Part shown: piece after piece, positions 1-5,526 of the stretch
Layout: each line of letters begins with the position of its first letter
Numbering within the stretch: the first letter of the stretch is position 1
Origin: Eubacteriales bacterium
GTDB taxonomy: Bacteria; Bacillota_A; Clostridia; Christensenellales; Aristaeellaceae
Reading direction: 5' to 3'
DNA: 5,526 nucleotides
Assembly: GCA_029974855.1 (NCBI GenBank)
Contig: JARKQO010000055.1
Location: 1-5,526 of the forward strand
Notes under the pieces: model-generated
Told to the model about the DNA's origin: nothing
The model's database searches: none
What the model saw: only the letters and a program-made list of their open reading frames with translations
Program-made: the position numbers and the translations under genes

Positions 1-423
1 TGGGGCGGCAAATACACCGTCTCTCATTTTCAGTACGACGAACAGGCCCAGGCATACCTGCGCTACTGCGGCCCCAAACTCAACCCGGCCAAATGGTCCC
101 CCTTCTCCTCCTTTGCCGCTGCGGAGGACCGCAACGAGGAACACAGGCAGCCTCTGCTCTTTGCCAATGTGATTTTGCAGCGGGTGCCCTACCACGCGGA
201 TCGAAAATTCTTTTTGATTCCCCTGGCCGTGGGCCAGGGCAACGCGGATATTTTCATCGGCGGCCGCTATATTGCCGGCTACTGGGTGCGGCCTTCTTTG
301 GAAGAACCCACCGTGTTTTACGACGATCAGGGGCGGGAGCTGCAGCTGCTCCGGGGCAAAACCTATATCGCCCAGGTCCCCCCGGAGGCCCTATGCTCCT
401 ATGAGGCCGGGGAAGGTTCTTGA
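1..423 (+). CDS. DUF3048 (YerB-like) protein, C-terminal part, 5' truncated
   Basis: The reading frame is open from base 1 and ends at TGA 421-423, giving the last 140 residues of a protein that starts outside the window. Visible signatures match the C-terminal DUF3048 domain of YerB-type proteins: a repeated-Tyr segment near the start (residues 6-22, with YDEQAQAYLRY), a central FANVILQ strand (about residues 54-60), a Gly-rich turn (VGQGNADIFIGG), then GYWVRP, FYDDQGRELQLLRGKTYI and a terminal QVP. The last block is the family's usual ending, where the residue before the final VP strand is a Lys-Thr-aromatic step. Members are mostly predicted lipoproteins on the outer face of the membrane in Bacillota; their biochemical role is not established. 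A signal peptide or lipobox cannot be checked because the N-terminus is missing. The gene converges with the transporter gene downstream. Family assignment is by recognition, not by search. Confidence 0.82.
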   Translation, partial: WGGKYTVSHFQYDEQAQAYLRYCGPKLNPAKWSPFSSFAAAEDRNEEHRQPLLFANVILQRVPYHADRKFFLIPLAVGQGNADIFIGGRYIAGYWVRPSLEEPTVFYDDQGRELQLLRGKTYIAQVPPEALCSYEAGEGS

Positions 424-435
424 TCCCCCCGCAAG

Positions 436-464
436 CGCCGGTCTGCCGGCGGCTTCTGGCCGCC
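436..464. terminator. Overlapping inverted repeats at a convergent gene junction (weak terminator candidate)
   Basis: Two perfect 6-bp stems overlap here. The first is CGCCGG (436-441), loop TCTG, CCGGCG (446-451). The second is GGCGGC (448-453), loop TTCTG, GCCGCC (459-464). They share bases 448-451, so only one can form at a time. They lie between the DUF3048 stop (423) and the stop of the convergent transporter gene (467-469). No clean T-run follows on either strand; the plus strand has only a loose pyrimidine stretch after 464. Position suggests a transcription-end structure, but the missing T-tract makes intrinsic termination uncertain. Confidence 0.3.
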
Positions 465-466
465 TT

Positions 467-1777
467 CTAGAACCCTTCCTTCTTTCCCCGCACCTTGAAG
501 GGCCTGCGGGTGCCGTTGGACAGGGTCAGCTCCCCGTCCGCCTTGGGCATCTCCCCCTTAGGTGGGGCGGCAGGGGGCTTGGCTCCGGCCTCCGCCGAAG
601 CCGGCCTCGTTTCCCCGGGGGCCGCCGGGGCTTCTTCCCGGGGAGGCTCCGCCGCTGCCAGGGGCGGGGGCAAAGGAACGCCATTGGTCCGGTCCGCGTC
701 CAGCACCGCCCGCACCAGGCTCAGCAGCACCGGGCCCGCCAGGAGCCCCACGGCCCCCATCATCCGGTACCCCGCGTACATGGCGATCATGGTGGCCAGG
801 GGGTACAAACCCAGGTTCCGGCCCACGATCCGGGGCTCCAGCACCTGCCGGATCACGATGATGCCCACATAGGCGCAGGCCATGAACACCCCGGTAAACA
901 CATCCCCGCTCACAAAGCCTATGACGCTCAGGGGGATCAGAAACAGCCCCGCGCCCACCACCGGCAGCGCGTCCAGCACGCCTATCAGCAGGCCCAGCAG
1001 CAGCCCGTAGCGCACCCGGAAGATCAGGAAGGTGCCCGTCAAAAACAGGACGATGATCATGGATACGCTGAGCTGGCTCTTGATCTGCCCAAACAGCGAG
1101 TGGAACAGGTTCGTCTTGATCAAGGTGCTGTGGGTGCGCACGTCCTGGGGAAAGGTGCGGCGGAAAAACGCCGCGATGCGCTCCTTGTCCGCGGTGAGGT
1201 AATAAGTGCCCATGATGGTCAGCACCACGGAGAGCACCACGTCCACAATGGACATGGCGGAGCGCCAGGCCCCCACCGTCACCCAGGAGGTAAGGGTGCT
1301 GGCCAGCCCGGCCACCGTTTTGCTGATGGAGGCGATCAGGTCGTTCAAAACGCTCTGGAAGTAGTCGGGCAGCACGTTCTGGTATTCCCGGTACAGGTTT
1401 TGAATCCAGGGAACGGCCGTGCCGTTGACCCAACGTATGAGCTCCGGTATCGAAGCCCTCAGGGACAGCAACTCCCGCCACAGGCGGTTTACCGTGATCA
1501 CCAGCACCATCCCCAGCAGGCCGAAAAGCACCAGCATTCCCAGCATCGTGGCGATGTTGCGGGCCATTTTGGCCTTTTGAAGCCAGCCCGAGATCAGCCG
1601 CACAAAGGGCTCCAGCAGCAAGGAAAACAGCAGCCCCACCACAAAGGGCCAGAAGTAGGGCAGCAGCGTCACCAACAGCCACGCGGACAGCAGCGTGATG
1701 GCGATCAGCAGGCATTTGCGGGGAATCCCGTTCATCCGTTGGTTCCAGTCCGCCATTTTTGCCAGGAACAGTTGCAT
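467..1777 (-). CDS. AI-2E family transporter (YtvI-like polytopic membrane protein)
   Basis: This 436-residue membrane protein has the layout of the AI-2E exporter family (formerly UPF0118; TqsA, PerM, YtvI). Hydrophobic segments lie at about residues 22-58 (two), 76-98, 176-195, 237-254, 257-285, 289-311 and 326-357. Family motifs are present: GVLDALPVVGAG (266-277), EPRIVGRNLGLYPL (314-327) and GLLAGPVLL (344-352). Family members export autoinducer-2 or act in ion or stress functions; substrate cannot be read from sequence. In spore formers one branch, YtvI, is a sporulation membrane protein, and the sporulation lipoprotein gene next door makes that branch plausible. Residues from about 363 to 436 form an added Pro/Ala/Glu-rich tail ending in a basic stretch (RRPFKVRGKK). 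The ATG at 1775-1777 is preceded by GAAGGGAGG (1784-1792) at 6 bases. A second ATG at 1779-1781 is in another frame. Confidence 0.88.
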   Translation of the reverse strand: MQLFLAKMADWNQRMNGIPRKCLLIAITLLSAWLLVTLLPYFWPFVVGLLFSLLLEPFVRLISGWLQKAKMARNIATMLGMLVLFGLLGMVLVITVNRLWRELLSLRASIPELIRWVNGTAVPWIQNLYREYQNVLPDYFQSVLNDLIASISKTVAGLASTLTSWVTVGAWRSAMSIVDVVLSVVLTIMGTYYLTADKERIAAFFRRTFPQDVRTHSTLIKTNLFHSLFGQIKSQLSVSMIIVLFLTGTFLIFRVRYGLLLGLLIGVLDALPVVGAGLFLIPLSVIGFVSGDVFTGVFMACAYVGIIVIRQVLEPRIVGRNLGLYPLATMIAMYAGYRMMGAVGLLAGPVLLSLVRAVLDADRTNGVPLPPPLAAAEPPREEAPAAPGETRPASAEAGAKPPAAPPKGEMPKADGELTLSNGTRRPFKVRGKKEGF

Positions 1778-1796
1778 GCATGGCCTCCCTTCAGCG

Positions 1797-1821
1797 GGCC
1801 CGGCCTGGGGTATGCCGGGCC
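1797..1821 (-). promoter_or_regulatory. Perfect 8-bp leader hairpin upstream of the transporter gene
   Basis: GGCCCGGC (1797-1804) and GCCGGGCC (1814-1821) are perfect inverted repeats around a 9-base loop. On the minus-strand transcript the hairpin lies between the predicted transcription start (about 1825) and the Shine-Dalgarno sequence (1784-1792), and no T-run follows. It is too GC-rich and stable to ignore, but it could be an mRNA 5'-end stabiliser, an operator-like palindrome, or chance in GC-rich DNA. The inverted repeat is seen directly; its role is inferred. Confidence 0.5.
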
Positions 1822-1831
1822 ATATGAACCA

Positions 1832-1860
1832 ATTTTAACGGATTTCCAGCCTGTTGGCAA
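1832..1860 (-). promoter_or_regulatory. Sigma-A-type promoter of the AI-2E family transporter gene
   Basis: On the minus strand TTGCCA (1860-1855) and TAAAAT (1837-1832) are separated by exactly 17 bases, close to the TTGACA/TATAAT consensus. The predicted start near 1825 would give a leader of roughly 48 bases before the ATG at 1777. It lies downstream of the terminator of the preceding lipoprotein gene, so the transporter gene appears to be transcribed independently. No extended -10 TGn is present. Confidence 0.7.
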
Positions 1861-1973
1861 GGGGCGGTCATGGGAAATCCACGCCTTTTCCAAATTCCCC
1901 GGGCAGTTGATTCCTATTCCCCCGGAAGGCCCCTGATGCCCCATCCCGAAAAGCCTTTTCCCCGGAAAGCCAC

Positions 1974-2016
1974 AAAAAAGCGGCGCGGACCCTTCATGCG
2001 GGATCAGCGCCGTTTT
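1974..2016 (-). terminator. Intrinsic terminator of the YhcN/YlaJ lipoprotein gene
   Basis: On the minus strand CGGCGC (2012-2007) pairs with GCGCCG (1986-1981). An inner CCC/GGG (1990-1992 with 2000-2002) plus G1988-C2005 and A1989-T2004 extends the stem with one bulge, and TTTTTT (1979-1974) follows after one C. It begins 44 bases past the lipoprotein stop codon. The flanking AAAA (2013-2016 complement) pairs with part of the T-run, typical of strong terminators. A shorter TTTT on the plus strand (2013-2016) means it might also work weakly in the other direction. It separates the lipoprotein gene from the co-directional transporter gene. Confidence 0.85.
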
Positions 2017-2059
2017 GCGGTTCTCTCTTGGCCTTGAGACTTCCCGTATCTACCAGAAA

Positions 2060-2629
2060 TCAGGCTCCTGTGGTACTCTGGGGCTGGGTGGTGGTTCCGG
2101 CGCCGCCGCCCGCGATCTGGCTGCTGATCTCGATCACCCGGGTCTGCAATTCCGCGAAGGTGATCTCATTTTTCCGCACCTGTTCCCAAAGCTTTTGAAT
2201 CTCCTGTACCACGGTCCTGTCGTCGGTCACATGGGTCACGGTCACGCTCTTGTCCGCCATCTGCACCCGCTGCTCGATCATTTGCCTGACCCGGTCGGTT
2301 AAGCCGCCCTGGTACTGGGTATCATACTGGATGCCCACCAAGGCAATGTTGCCAGCCACCACTACGTCCGCATTGCTAAGCTCGGAAAGCTTTTCCACTT
2401 CCTTCTTGACCATCTCGCTGACCCGCTGGGCGTCCTCCAGCGTCGTCACCCCTGCCTGAACGGTAGGGGTGACGGTGGCCGTGGGCATCGCGGTAACCAT
2501 GGGCGTGGTGGTCATCATCGGGCTGACGCTGGGGCTGGGGCTGGGCAGCGTGTCCGCATTGCTGGCGCAACCGCTTAGAACCGCTACGCCCAGCGCCAAG
2601 AGAACCAAGAGAATCCATCTTTTTTTCAA
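2060..2629 (-). CDS. YhcN/YlaJ family sporulation lipoprotein
   Basis: The 189-residue product has a lipoprotein signal: KKR at 2-4, a hydrophobic stretch about 6-18, and lipobox LSGC with the modified Cys at 21. A Pro/Ser/Thr-rich linker follows (about 27-58), then a YhcN/YlaJ-type domain (about 62-172) with NADVVVAGNIALVGI (86-100) and a helix-rich second half with VTVTHVTDD (129-137). A Gly/Thr/Gln-rich tail closes it. Family members are membrane-anchored lipoproteins made in sporulation and found in spore membranes or coats; their molecular activity is not well defined. The start is TTG (2629-2627): AGGAGG (2644-2639) precedes it by 9 bases, no ATG or GTG in frame lies between them, and there is no Met before the lipobox. 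The stop is TGA at 2062-2060. A strong terminator follows. It is divergent from the secDF operon. Confidence 0.88.
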   Translation of the reverse strand: MKKRWILLVLLALGVAVLSGCASNADTLPSPSPSVSPMMTTTPMVTAMPTATVTPTVQAGVTTLEDAQRVSEMVKKEVEKLSELSNADVVVAGNIALVGIQYDTQYQGGLTDRVRQMIEQRVQMADKSVTVTHVTDDRTVVQEIQKLWEQVRKNEITFAELQTRVIEISSQIAGGGAGTTTQPQSTTGA

Positions 2630-2638
2630 TGTAGTTCG

Positions 2639-2644
2639 CCTCCT
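2639..2644 (-). promoter_or_regulatory. Ribosome binding site that fixes a TTG start
   Basis: AGGAGG on the minus strand matches the anti-Shine-Dalgarno sequence fully and sits 9 bases before TTG (2629-2627), the only start-like codon that leaves a complete lipoprotein signal peptide. The strong site probably offsets the weak TTG codon. Confidence 0.75.
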
Positions 2645-2651
2645 CGCGGCT

Positions 2652-2680
2652 ATTGTGTGCAGAAGCCTGCGGGCATATCA
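2652..2680 (-). promoter_or_regulatory. Candidate sporulation-sigma promoter of the lipoprotein gene
   Basis: On the minus strand TGATATG (2680-2674) and CACACAAT (2659-2652) lie 14 bases apart, resembling the sigma-E pattern KMATATT-N14-CATACAMT with one mismatch in the -10 element and two in the -35. Read one register over, CACAATA (2657-2651) also resembles a sigma-G -10. No good sigma-A site is visible for this gene. Transcription would start only a base or so before AGGAGG, giving an unusually short leader, which weakens the call. Confidence 0.3.
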
Positions 2681-2753
2681 GCGACAATCATTGGATTCCC
2701 TTCAACAATGTGGCATCGCCCCCAAACAGGCCGCCGCGCCGGAAAACCCCGCC

Positions 2754-2782
2754 TTGACTGCCCGGGTCCGATTCAGTATAAT
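2754..2782 (+). promoter_or_regulatory. Near-consensus sigma-A promoter of the small gene-secD-secF operon
   Basis: TTGACT (2754-2759) and TATAAT (2777-2782) are separated by exactly 17 bases: five of six and six of six consensus matches. The likely start is A2789, giving a leader of about 57 bases before the ATG at 2846. It is the only strong plus-strand promoter found upstream of the operon and suggests high housekeeping expression. Confidence 0.85.
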
Positions 2783-2845
2783 GTCCGCATGCGCTAAGCA
2801 AAGGACATCCTTGCTCCCATTTCCGCAGGAAAGGAAGGGACCGCC

Positions 2846-3196
2846 ATGCAAAGCCGTTTTTCAAAGATTTTGCTTTGTGTTGGGCTGTTTTTGCTGTCCT
2901 TGCTTTTCCTCAGCGCCTTGGTGGAAGGTCCCGACCAGGGGGCCGTCCCCGGGCCCAAGGCCTTTGTGGAAAACACCGCCCTATGGCCCGGGGGCCCCGG
3001 ATCTCAGGACCCCCTGGGCTTTTCCCTTTGGTCCCAGCGGCTCCAGAGGCCCTTCGCCGCCATCCCCCGGGAGGCCGGGGCCTTCCAGGCCCCCCGCCTT
3101 CTCCCCTGCCGGGACGCCAACGGCAGGGTGCTGCGCTCCGCCAGCTACCTGGCCTGCGCCTTTGTGCTCTTTCACCCGGAGGCGGCCGCGGGATAA
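2846..3196 (+). CDS. Small membrane-anchored or secreted protein of unknown function
   Basis: I do not recognise this 116-residue product. It has a basic N-terminus (R4, K7), a strongly hydrophobic stretch at about residues 8-25, then a Pro/Gly-rich region (28-60), a segment with aromatic residues and basic LQRPF (66-70), and a C-terminal hydrophobic patch around ASYLACAFVLF (99-109). The first stretch could be a signal peptide or a single membrane anchor; no lipobox is seen. Cys residues are at 11, 88 and 104. Evidence that it is real: a purine-rich Shine-Dalgarno (AAGGAAGGGA, 2831-2840) five bases before ATG, a near-consensus promoter 63 bases upstream of the ATG, and GC-rich third positions like its neighbours. 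It is 54 bases before secD with no terminator between, so it is probably cotranscribed. Position suggests a link to export, but it is not YajC (no matching motif) and not a six-cysteine SCIFF peptide. Confidence 0.68.
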   Translation: MQSRFSKILLCVGLFLLSLLFLSALVEGPDQGAVPGPKAFVENTALWPGGPGSQDPLGFSLWSQRLQRPFAAIPREAGAFQAPRLLPCRDANGRVLRSASYLACAFVLFHPEAAAG

Positions 3197-3250
3197 GCCC
3201 GGGCCTTCCCGCTTCCCCGGCCATTCAAATACGGAAGGACGGTATCAGTC

Positions 3251-4693
3251 ATGAACGTTGAAAAAAGCGGCAAGACCGGCCCCGGCAAAAGCCGCGGCGC
3301 AAACGCCGCAAAGGCCCGCCCCGCGGGCGGAAAAGTCAGCCGCCGCCGCAGGGGGAAGATACCCCAGCGCACCGCTGCCATCATCGCCCTGTGCGTCACC
3401 ATGGTGTTCACCATTTTAGCGGGATATCTGGGCTTTAGCGGCGCCTGGCTGGACAGCCGGGGGCTGTGGAAGCTGCTGCCCTGGCTGCCCAACGCCAATG
3501 TGGAGAACTGGCCCAAGTCCATCGCTTTGGGCCTGGACCTCAAGGGCGGGGTCTACGTGGAGTACGAAGCCAAGGCCAGCGAATCGCTGCAGGAGGGGAC
3601 GTACCATTTTGATACTCTGCTGAAGAATACCATCGCCATCATGGGCCAGCGCCTCACCGAGAAGGGCTATCCCGAGGCCACCGTGGCCCAGCTGGGAGCC
3701 AGGGGCATCCGGGTGGAGATTCCCGATGTGACAGACCCCGCCGCGGTGCTGGATTTGATCGGCTCTCCCGCCAAGCTGGAGTTCCTGGACCCGGAGGGCA
3801 ACGTATTCCTGGAGGGGAAGGACCTGCAAACCGCCTCCCTCACCAAGGATGACAATGCCAGGCCCGCCATCTCCTTCCAGCTCAACAGCCAGGGCGCCCA
3901 GGCCTTTGGGGATATGACCGCCAAAAGCGTCGGCAAGACCATCACGATCCTGCTGGACGGGGAAACCCTGATGGCTCCCACCATACAAAACGTCATCTAC
4001 GGCGGCGGCGTGCTGGTAACGGGCAATTTTACCGCCGAACGGGCCCAGGACATCGCCTTGCAGCTCCAAAGCGGCGCGCTGCCCCTGGAGCTTCGCCAGG
4101 ACAAGCTGGATACTATCTCCGCCACTTTGGGCATCGACGCCCTGTCCACCAGCGTTACGGCGGCGGCCATCGGCATTTTGCTGGTGATGCTGCTGATGGC
4201 CGTGCGCTACCGCCTCTGCGGCCTTCTGGCGGACTGGGCCCTGGCCATCTACATCATCATCATGTTCCTTCTCATCGCCGTGGTGCCGGGCATCCAGCTC
4301 ACGTTGCCGGGCATCGCCGGTATTATCCTGAGCATCGGCATGGCCGTGGACGCCAACGTGGTGATCTTTGAGCGGGTGAAGGAGGAGGTCCGCGCCGGGC
4401 GGCCCATGGCCTACGCCACCCGCATGGGCTTCCACAACGCCATGAGCGCCGTGCTGGACTCCAACATCACCACCATCATCGCGGCCTTGGTGCTGCTGTG
4501 GCTGGGCACCGGCTCCGTGAAAGGCTTTGCCACCACGCTGCTGCTGGGCGTGCTCACCAGCATGTTCACCGCTATCGTCATCTCCCGGTTCCTGATGACC
4601 CGCATGGTGCGCATCGTGCAAAAGCCCGGCCTGTATGTGCCGGGGCTTGACAAGCTCCAACCCTCGGAAACTGCGAATGGGGAGGCGAAATAA
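3251..4693 (+). CDS. secD: Protein translocase subunit SecD
   Basis: SecD pairs with SecF to pull or release preproteins on the outer face of SecYEG, using the ion gradient. The 480-residue product shows TM1 at about 42-62, the LGLDLKGG signature at 93-100, the extracytoplasmic P1-type region (about 100-290, with AISFQLNSQGAQAF at 206-219 and LLDGETLMAP at 234-243), and five further membrane segments near 302-318, 329-346, 354-373, 404-419 and 426-447. The TM4 motif GMAVDANVVIFERVKEE (363-379) keeps the Asp (367, codon 4349-4351) that is important for ion-coupled function in studied homologues; LDSNITT (402-408) is also present. It is shorter than E. coli SecD (about 615), as usual in Bacillota. 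The first 40 residues are unusually basic. The ATG is preceded by AAGGACGG (3235-3242) at 8 bases, and no alternative start codon occurs in frame before Met51, which lies inside TM1. Confidence 0.97.
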   Translation: MNVEKSGKTGPGKSRGANAAKARPAGGKVSRRRRGKIPQRTAAIIALCVTMVFTILAGYLGFSGAWLDSRGLWKLLPWLPNANVENWPKSIALGLDLKGGVYVEYEAKASESLQEGTYHFDTLLKNTIAIMGQRLTEKGYPEATVAQLGARGIRVEIPDVTDPAAVLDLIGSPAKLEFLDPEGNVFLEGKDLQTASLTKDDNARPAISFQLNSQGAQAFGDMTAKSVGKTITILLDGETLMAPTIQNVIYGGGVLVTGNFTAERAQDIALQLQSGALPLELRQDKLDTISATLGIDALSTSVTAAAIGILLVMLLMAVRYRLCGLLADWALAIYIIIMFLLIAVVPGIQLTLPGIAGIILSIGMAVDANVVIFERVKEEVRAGRPMAYATRMGFHNAMSAVLDSNITTIIAALVLLWLGTGSVKGFATTLLLGVLTSMFTAIVISRFLMTRMVRIVQKPGLYVPGLDKLQPSETANGEAK

Positions 4694-4694
4694 T

Positions 4695-5526
4695 ATGAAA
4701 GTCAAAAACCGCTCCCGCATCTGTCTCATGGTATCCGGCGGCATCATGGTCCTGGCTTTGCTTCTGTCTCTCTTTGGCCTGGGCGTCAACATGGGCCTGG
4801 ACTTCACAGGGGGCCTGAGCATCAGCTACGACATGGGCCAGGCCTTTGATCCCTCCGACGTGGCCGCCGCTTTGGACGCCCAGGGCGTTACCGGCTATTC
4901 CATCGCCCACTCCGGCGCTCAGGGCCAGGTTCTGCAAATCCGCGTGCCGGAGCTGGCCTCCCAGGAGGATATCCAAAAGCTGCAAAGCGAGCTGGAAACC
5001 GCTTTGTTGGCCAAGTACCCCCAGCTGAACACCGCCACAGCCACAGCCAACTACGTAGGCCCCATCGCCGGCGCGGCCTTGGTGCGCAACGCGGTTTTCA
5101 GCGTGCTGCTGGCCACGGCCTTGATGCTGGCCTACATCGCCTTCCGCTTTGACCTGTACAGCGGCATCGCCGCCGTCGCCGGCCTGGTCCATGACGTGTT
5201 GATCATGGTGAGCTTCATGGTGATTTTGCGCAGCATCATCCAGATGAACAGCTCCTTCATCGCGGCCATGCTCACCATCGTGGGCTACTCCATCAACAAC
5301 ACCATCATCATCTTTGACCGGATCCGGGAGAACAACGGCAAGCCCGGCTACCACGGCATAAAGCGGGAGGACGTGGTGAATATCTCGGTGAGCCAAAGCC
5401 TGGGCCGCACCATTAACACCACCCTCACCACGCTCATTACCATCGTGACCCTGTACATTTTGGGGGTAGACGCCATCCGGGAGTTCAGCCTGCCCATCAT
5501 CGTGGGTATCGTCTCCGGCGTGTATT
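4695..5526 (+). CDS. secF: Protein translocase subunit SecF, 3' truncated by the window end
   Basis: SecF completes the SecDF complex. The frame is open from ATG 4695 to the end: 277 codons plus one base, so perhaps 15-45 residues are missing, judged against usual SecF lengths. Visible are TM1 (about 10-30), the GLDFTGG signature (34-40), the extracytoplasmic domain to about 120 ending in the conserved VGP (121-123), TM2 (about 128-148), RFDLYSGIAAVAGLVHDVLI (151-170), the TM4 motif GYSINNTIIIFDRIREN (197-213), SLGRTINTTLTT (235-246) and the start of the last helix. Residue 202 (codon AAC 5298-5300) is Asn where the well-studied SecF motif has Asp (GYSLND). GGAGG (4681-4685), inside the end of secD, lies 9 bases before the ATG, and only one base separates the secD stop (4691-4693) from it, so the two genes are probably translationally coupled. 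Confidence 0.97.
   Translation, partial: MKVKNRSRICLMVSGGIMVLALLLSLFGLGVNMGLDFTGGLSISYDMGQAFDPSDVAAALDAQGVTGYSIAHSGAQGQVLQIRVPELASQEDIQKLQSELETALLAKYPQLNTATATANYVGPIAGAALVRNAVFSVLLATALMLAYIAFRFDLYSGIAAVAGLVHDVLIMVSFMVILRSIIQMNSSFIAAMLTIVGYSINNTIIIFDRIRENNGKPGYHGIKREDVVNISVSQSLGRTINTTLTTLITIVTLYILGVDAIREFSLPIIVGIVSGVY

Noticed and set aside
221..239. Perfect 8-bp inverted repeat CCCTGGCC-GTG-GGCCAGGG
   Set aside because: It lies inside the DUF3048 coding region, encodes conserved Gly-containing residues, has no T-run and is far from a gene boundary; probably chance in GC-rich coding DNA.
272..1936. A 554-codon plus-strand open frame antisense to the AI-2E family gene
   Set aside because: Its product is rich in His, Gln and Gly without domains, typical of a shadow opposite a high-GC gene; the minus-strand frame has family motifs, a promoter and a Shine-Dalgarno site.
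2797..2815. Small imperfect hairpin in the leader of the secDF operon
   Set aside because: Seven pairs with one bulge and a 4-base loop is weak; no riboswitch core, T-box or terminator/antiterminator pair is visible in the 57-base leader, so a regulatory call is not supported.
2846..3250. SCIFF peptide or YajC gene upstream of secD
   Set aside because: The 116-residue product has only three Cys and no SCIFF-like spacing, and lacks the YajC layout of one helix followed by a short charged domain with its usual motif.
3197..3250. Possible terminator or separate promoter between the small gene and secD
   Set aside because: Only an 8-base self-palindrome (GCCCGGGC, 3197-3204) is seen, with no loop or T-run and no paired -35/-10 elements; cotranscription is the simpler reading.
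2469..3254. A 261-codon plus-strand frame running from the lipoprotein gene through the intergenic region and the small gene
   Set aside because: It crosses a terminator-free promoter region, lacks a Shine-Dalgarno site at its start, and overlaps two better-supported genes; its later part is Pro-rich shadow sequence.
3416..4822. A 468-codon minus-strand open frame antisense to secD
   Set aside because: The product is His/Gln/Gly-rich low complexity with no recognisable domain, and it lies opposite an unmistakable SecD. The similar frame at 4578-5396 is the same effect opposite secF.

Overview
The window reads as an ordinary chromosomal stretch from a high-GC, endospore-forming member of the Bacillota, most likely class Clostridia. 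This is an inference. It rests on a YhcN/YlaJ-type sporulation lipoprotein, a YtvI-like AI-2E-family membrane protein, the C-terminal end of a YerB-like DUF3048 protein, separate secD and secF genes, strong AGGAGG-type ribosome binding sites and sigma-A promoters with 17-base spacers. The GC-rich third codon positions explain the many long antisense shadow reading frames. I cannot name a genus.

Layout. Positions 1-423 (+) hold the last 140 codons of a DUF3048 (YerB-like) protein whose start lies outside the window. It converges on an AI-2E-family transporter (467-1777, -), with only 43 bases between the stop codons; these contain two overlapping GC-rich inverted repeats. The transporter has its own near-consensus promoter (1832-1860, -) and a perfect 8-bp hairpin in its short leader. 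Upstream of it on the same strand is the YhcN/YlaJ lipoprotein gene (2060-2629, -), which starts with TTG and ends in a convincing intrinsic terminator (1974-2016). The two minus-strand genes are therefore probably separate transcription units.

A 216-base intergenic region (2630-2845) separates the lipoprotein gene from a divergent plus-strand operon. A TTGACT-N17-TATAAT promoter (2754-2782) drives a 116-residue membrane-anchored or secreted protein of unknown function (2846-3196), then secD (3251-4693), then secF (4695 to the window end, truncated). SecD and SecF form the SecDF complex, which uses the ion gradient across the membrane to help complete protein export through SecYEG.

I found no mobile element, CRISPR array, tRNA, rRNA or recognisable riboswitch, and no clear novel system. 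The points most worth a second look are the unknown small gene that leads the secDF operon, and the Asn in SecF at a position that is a functionally important Asp in well-studied SecF proteins while SecD keeps its matching Asp.
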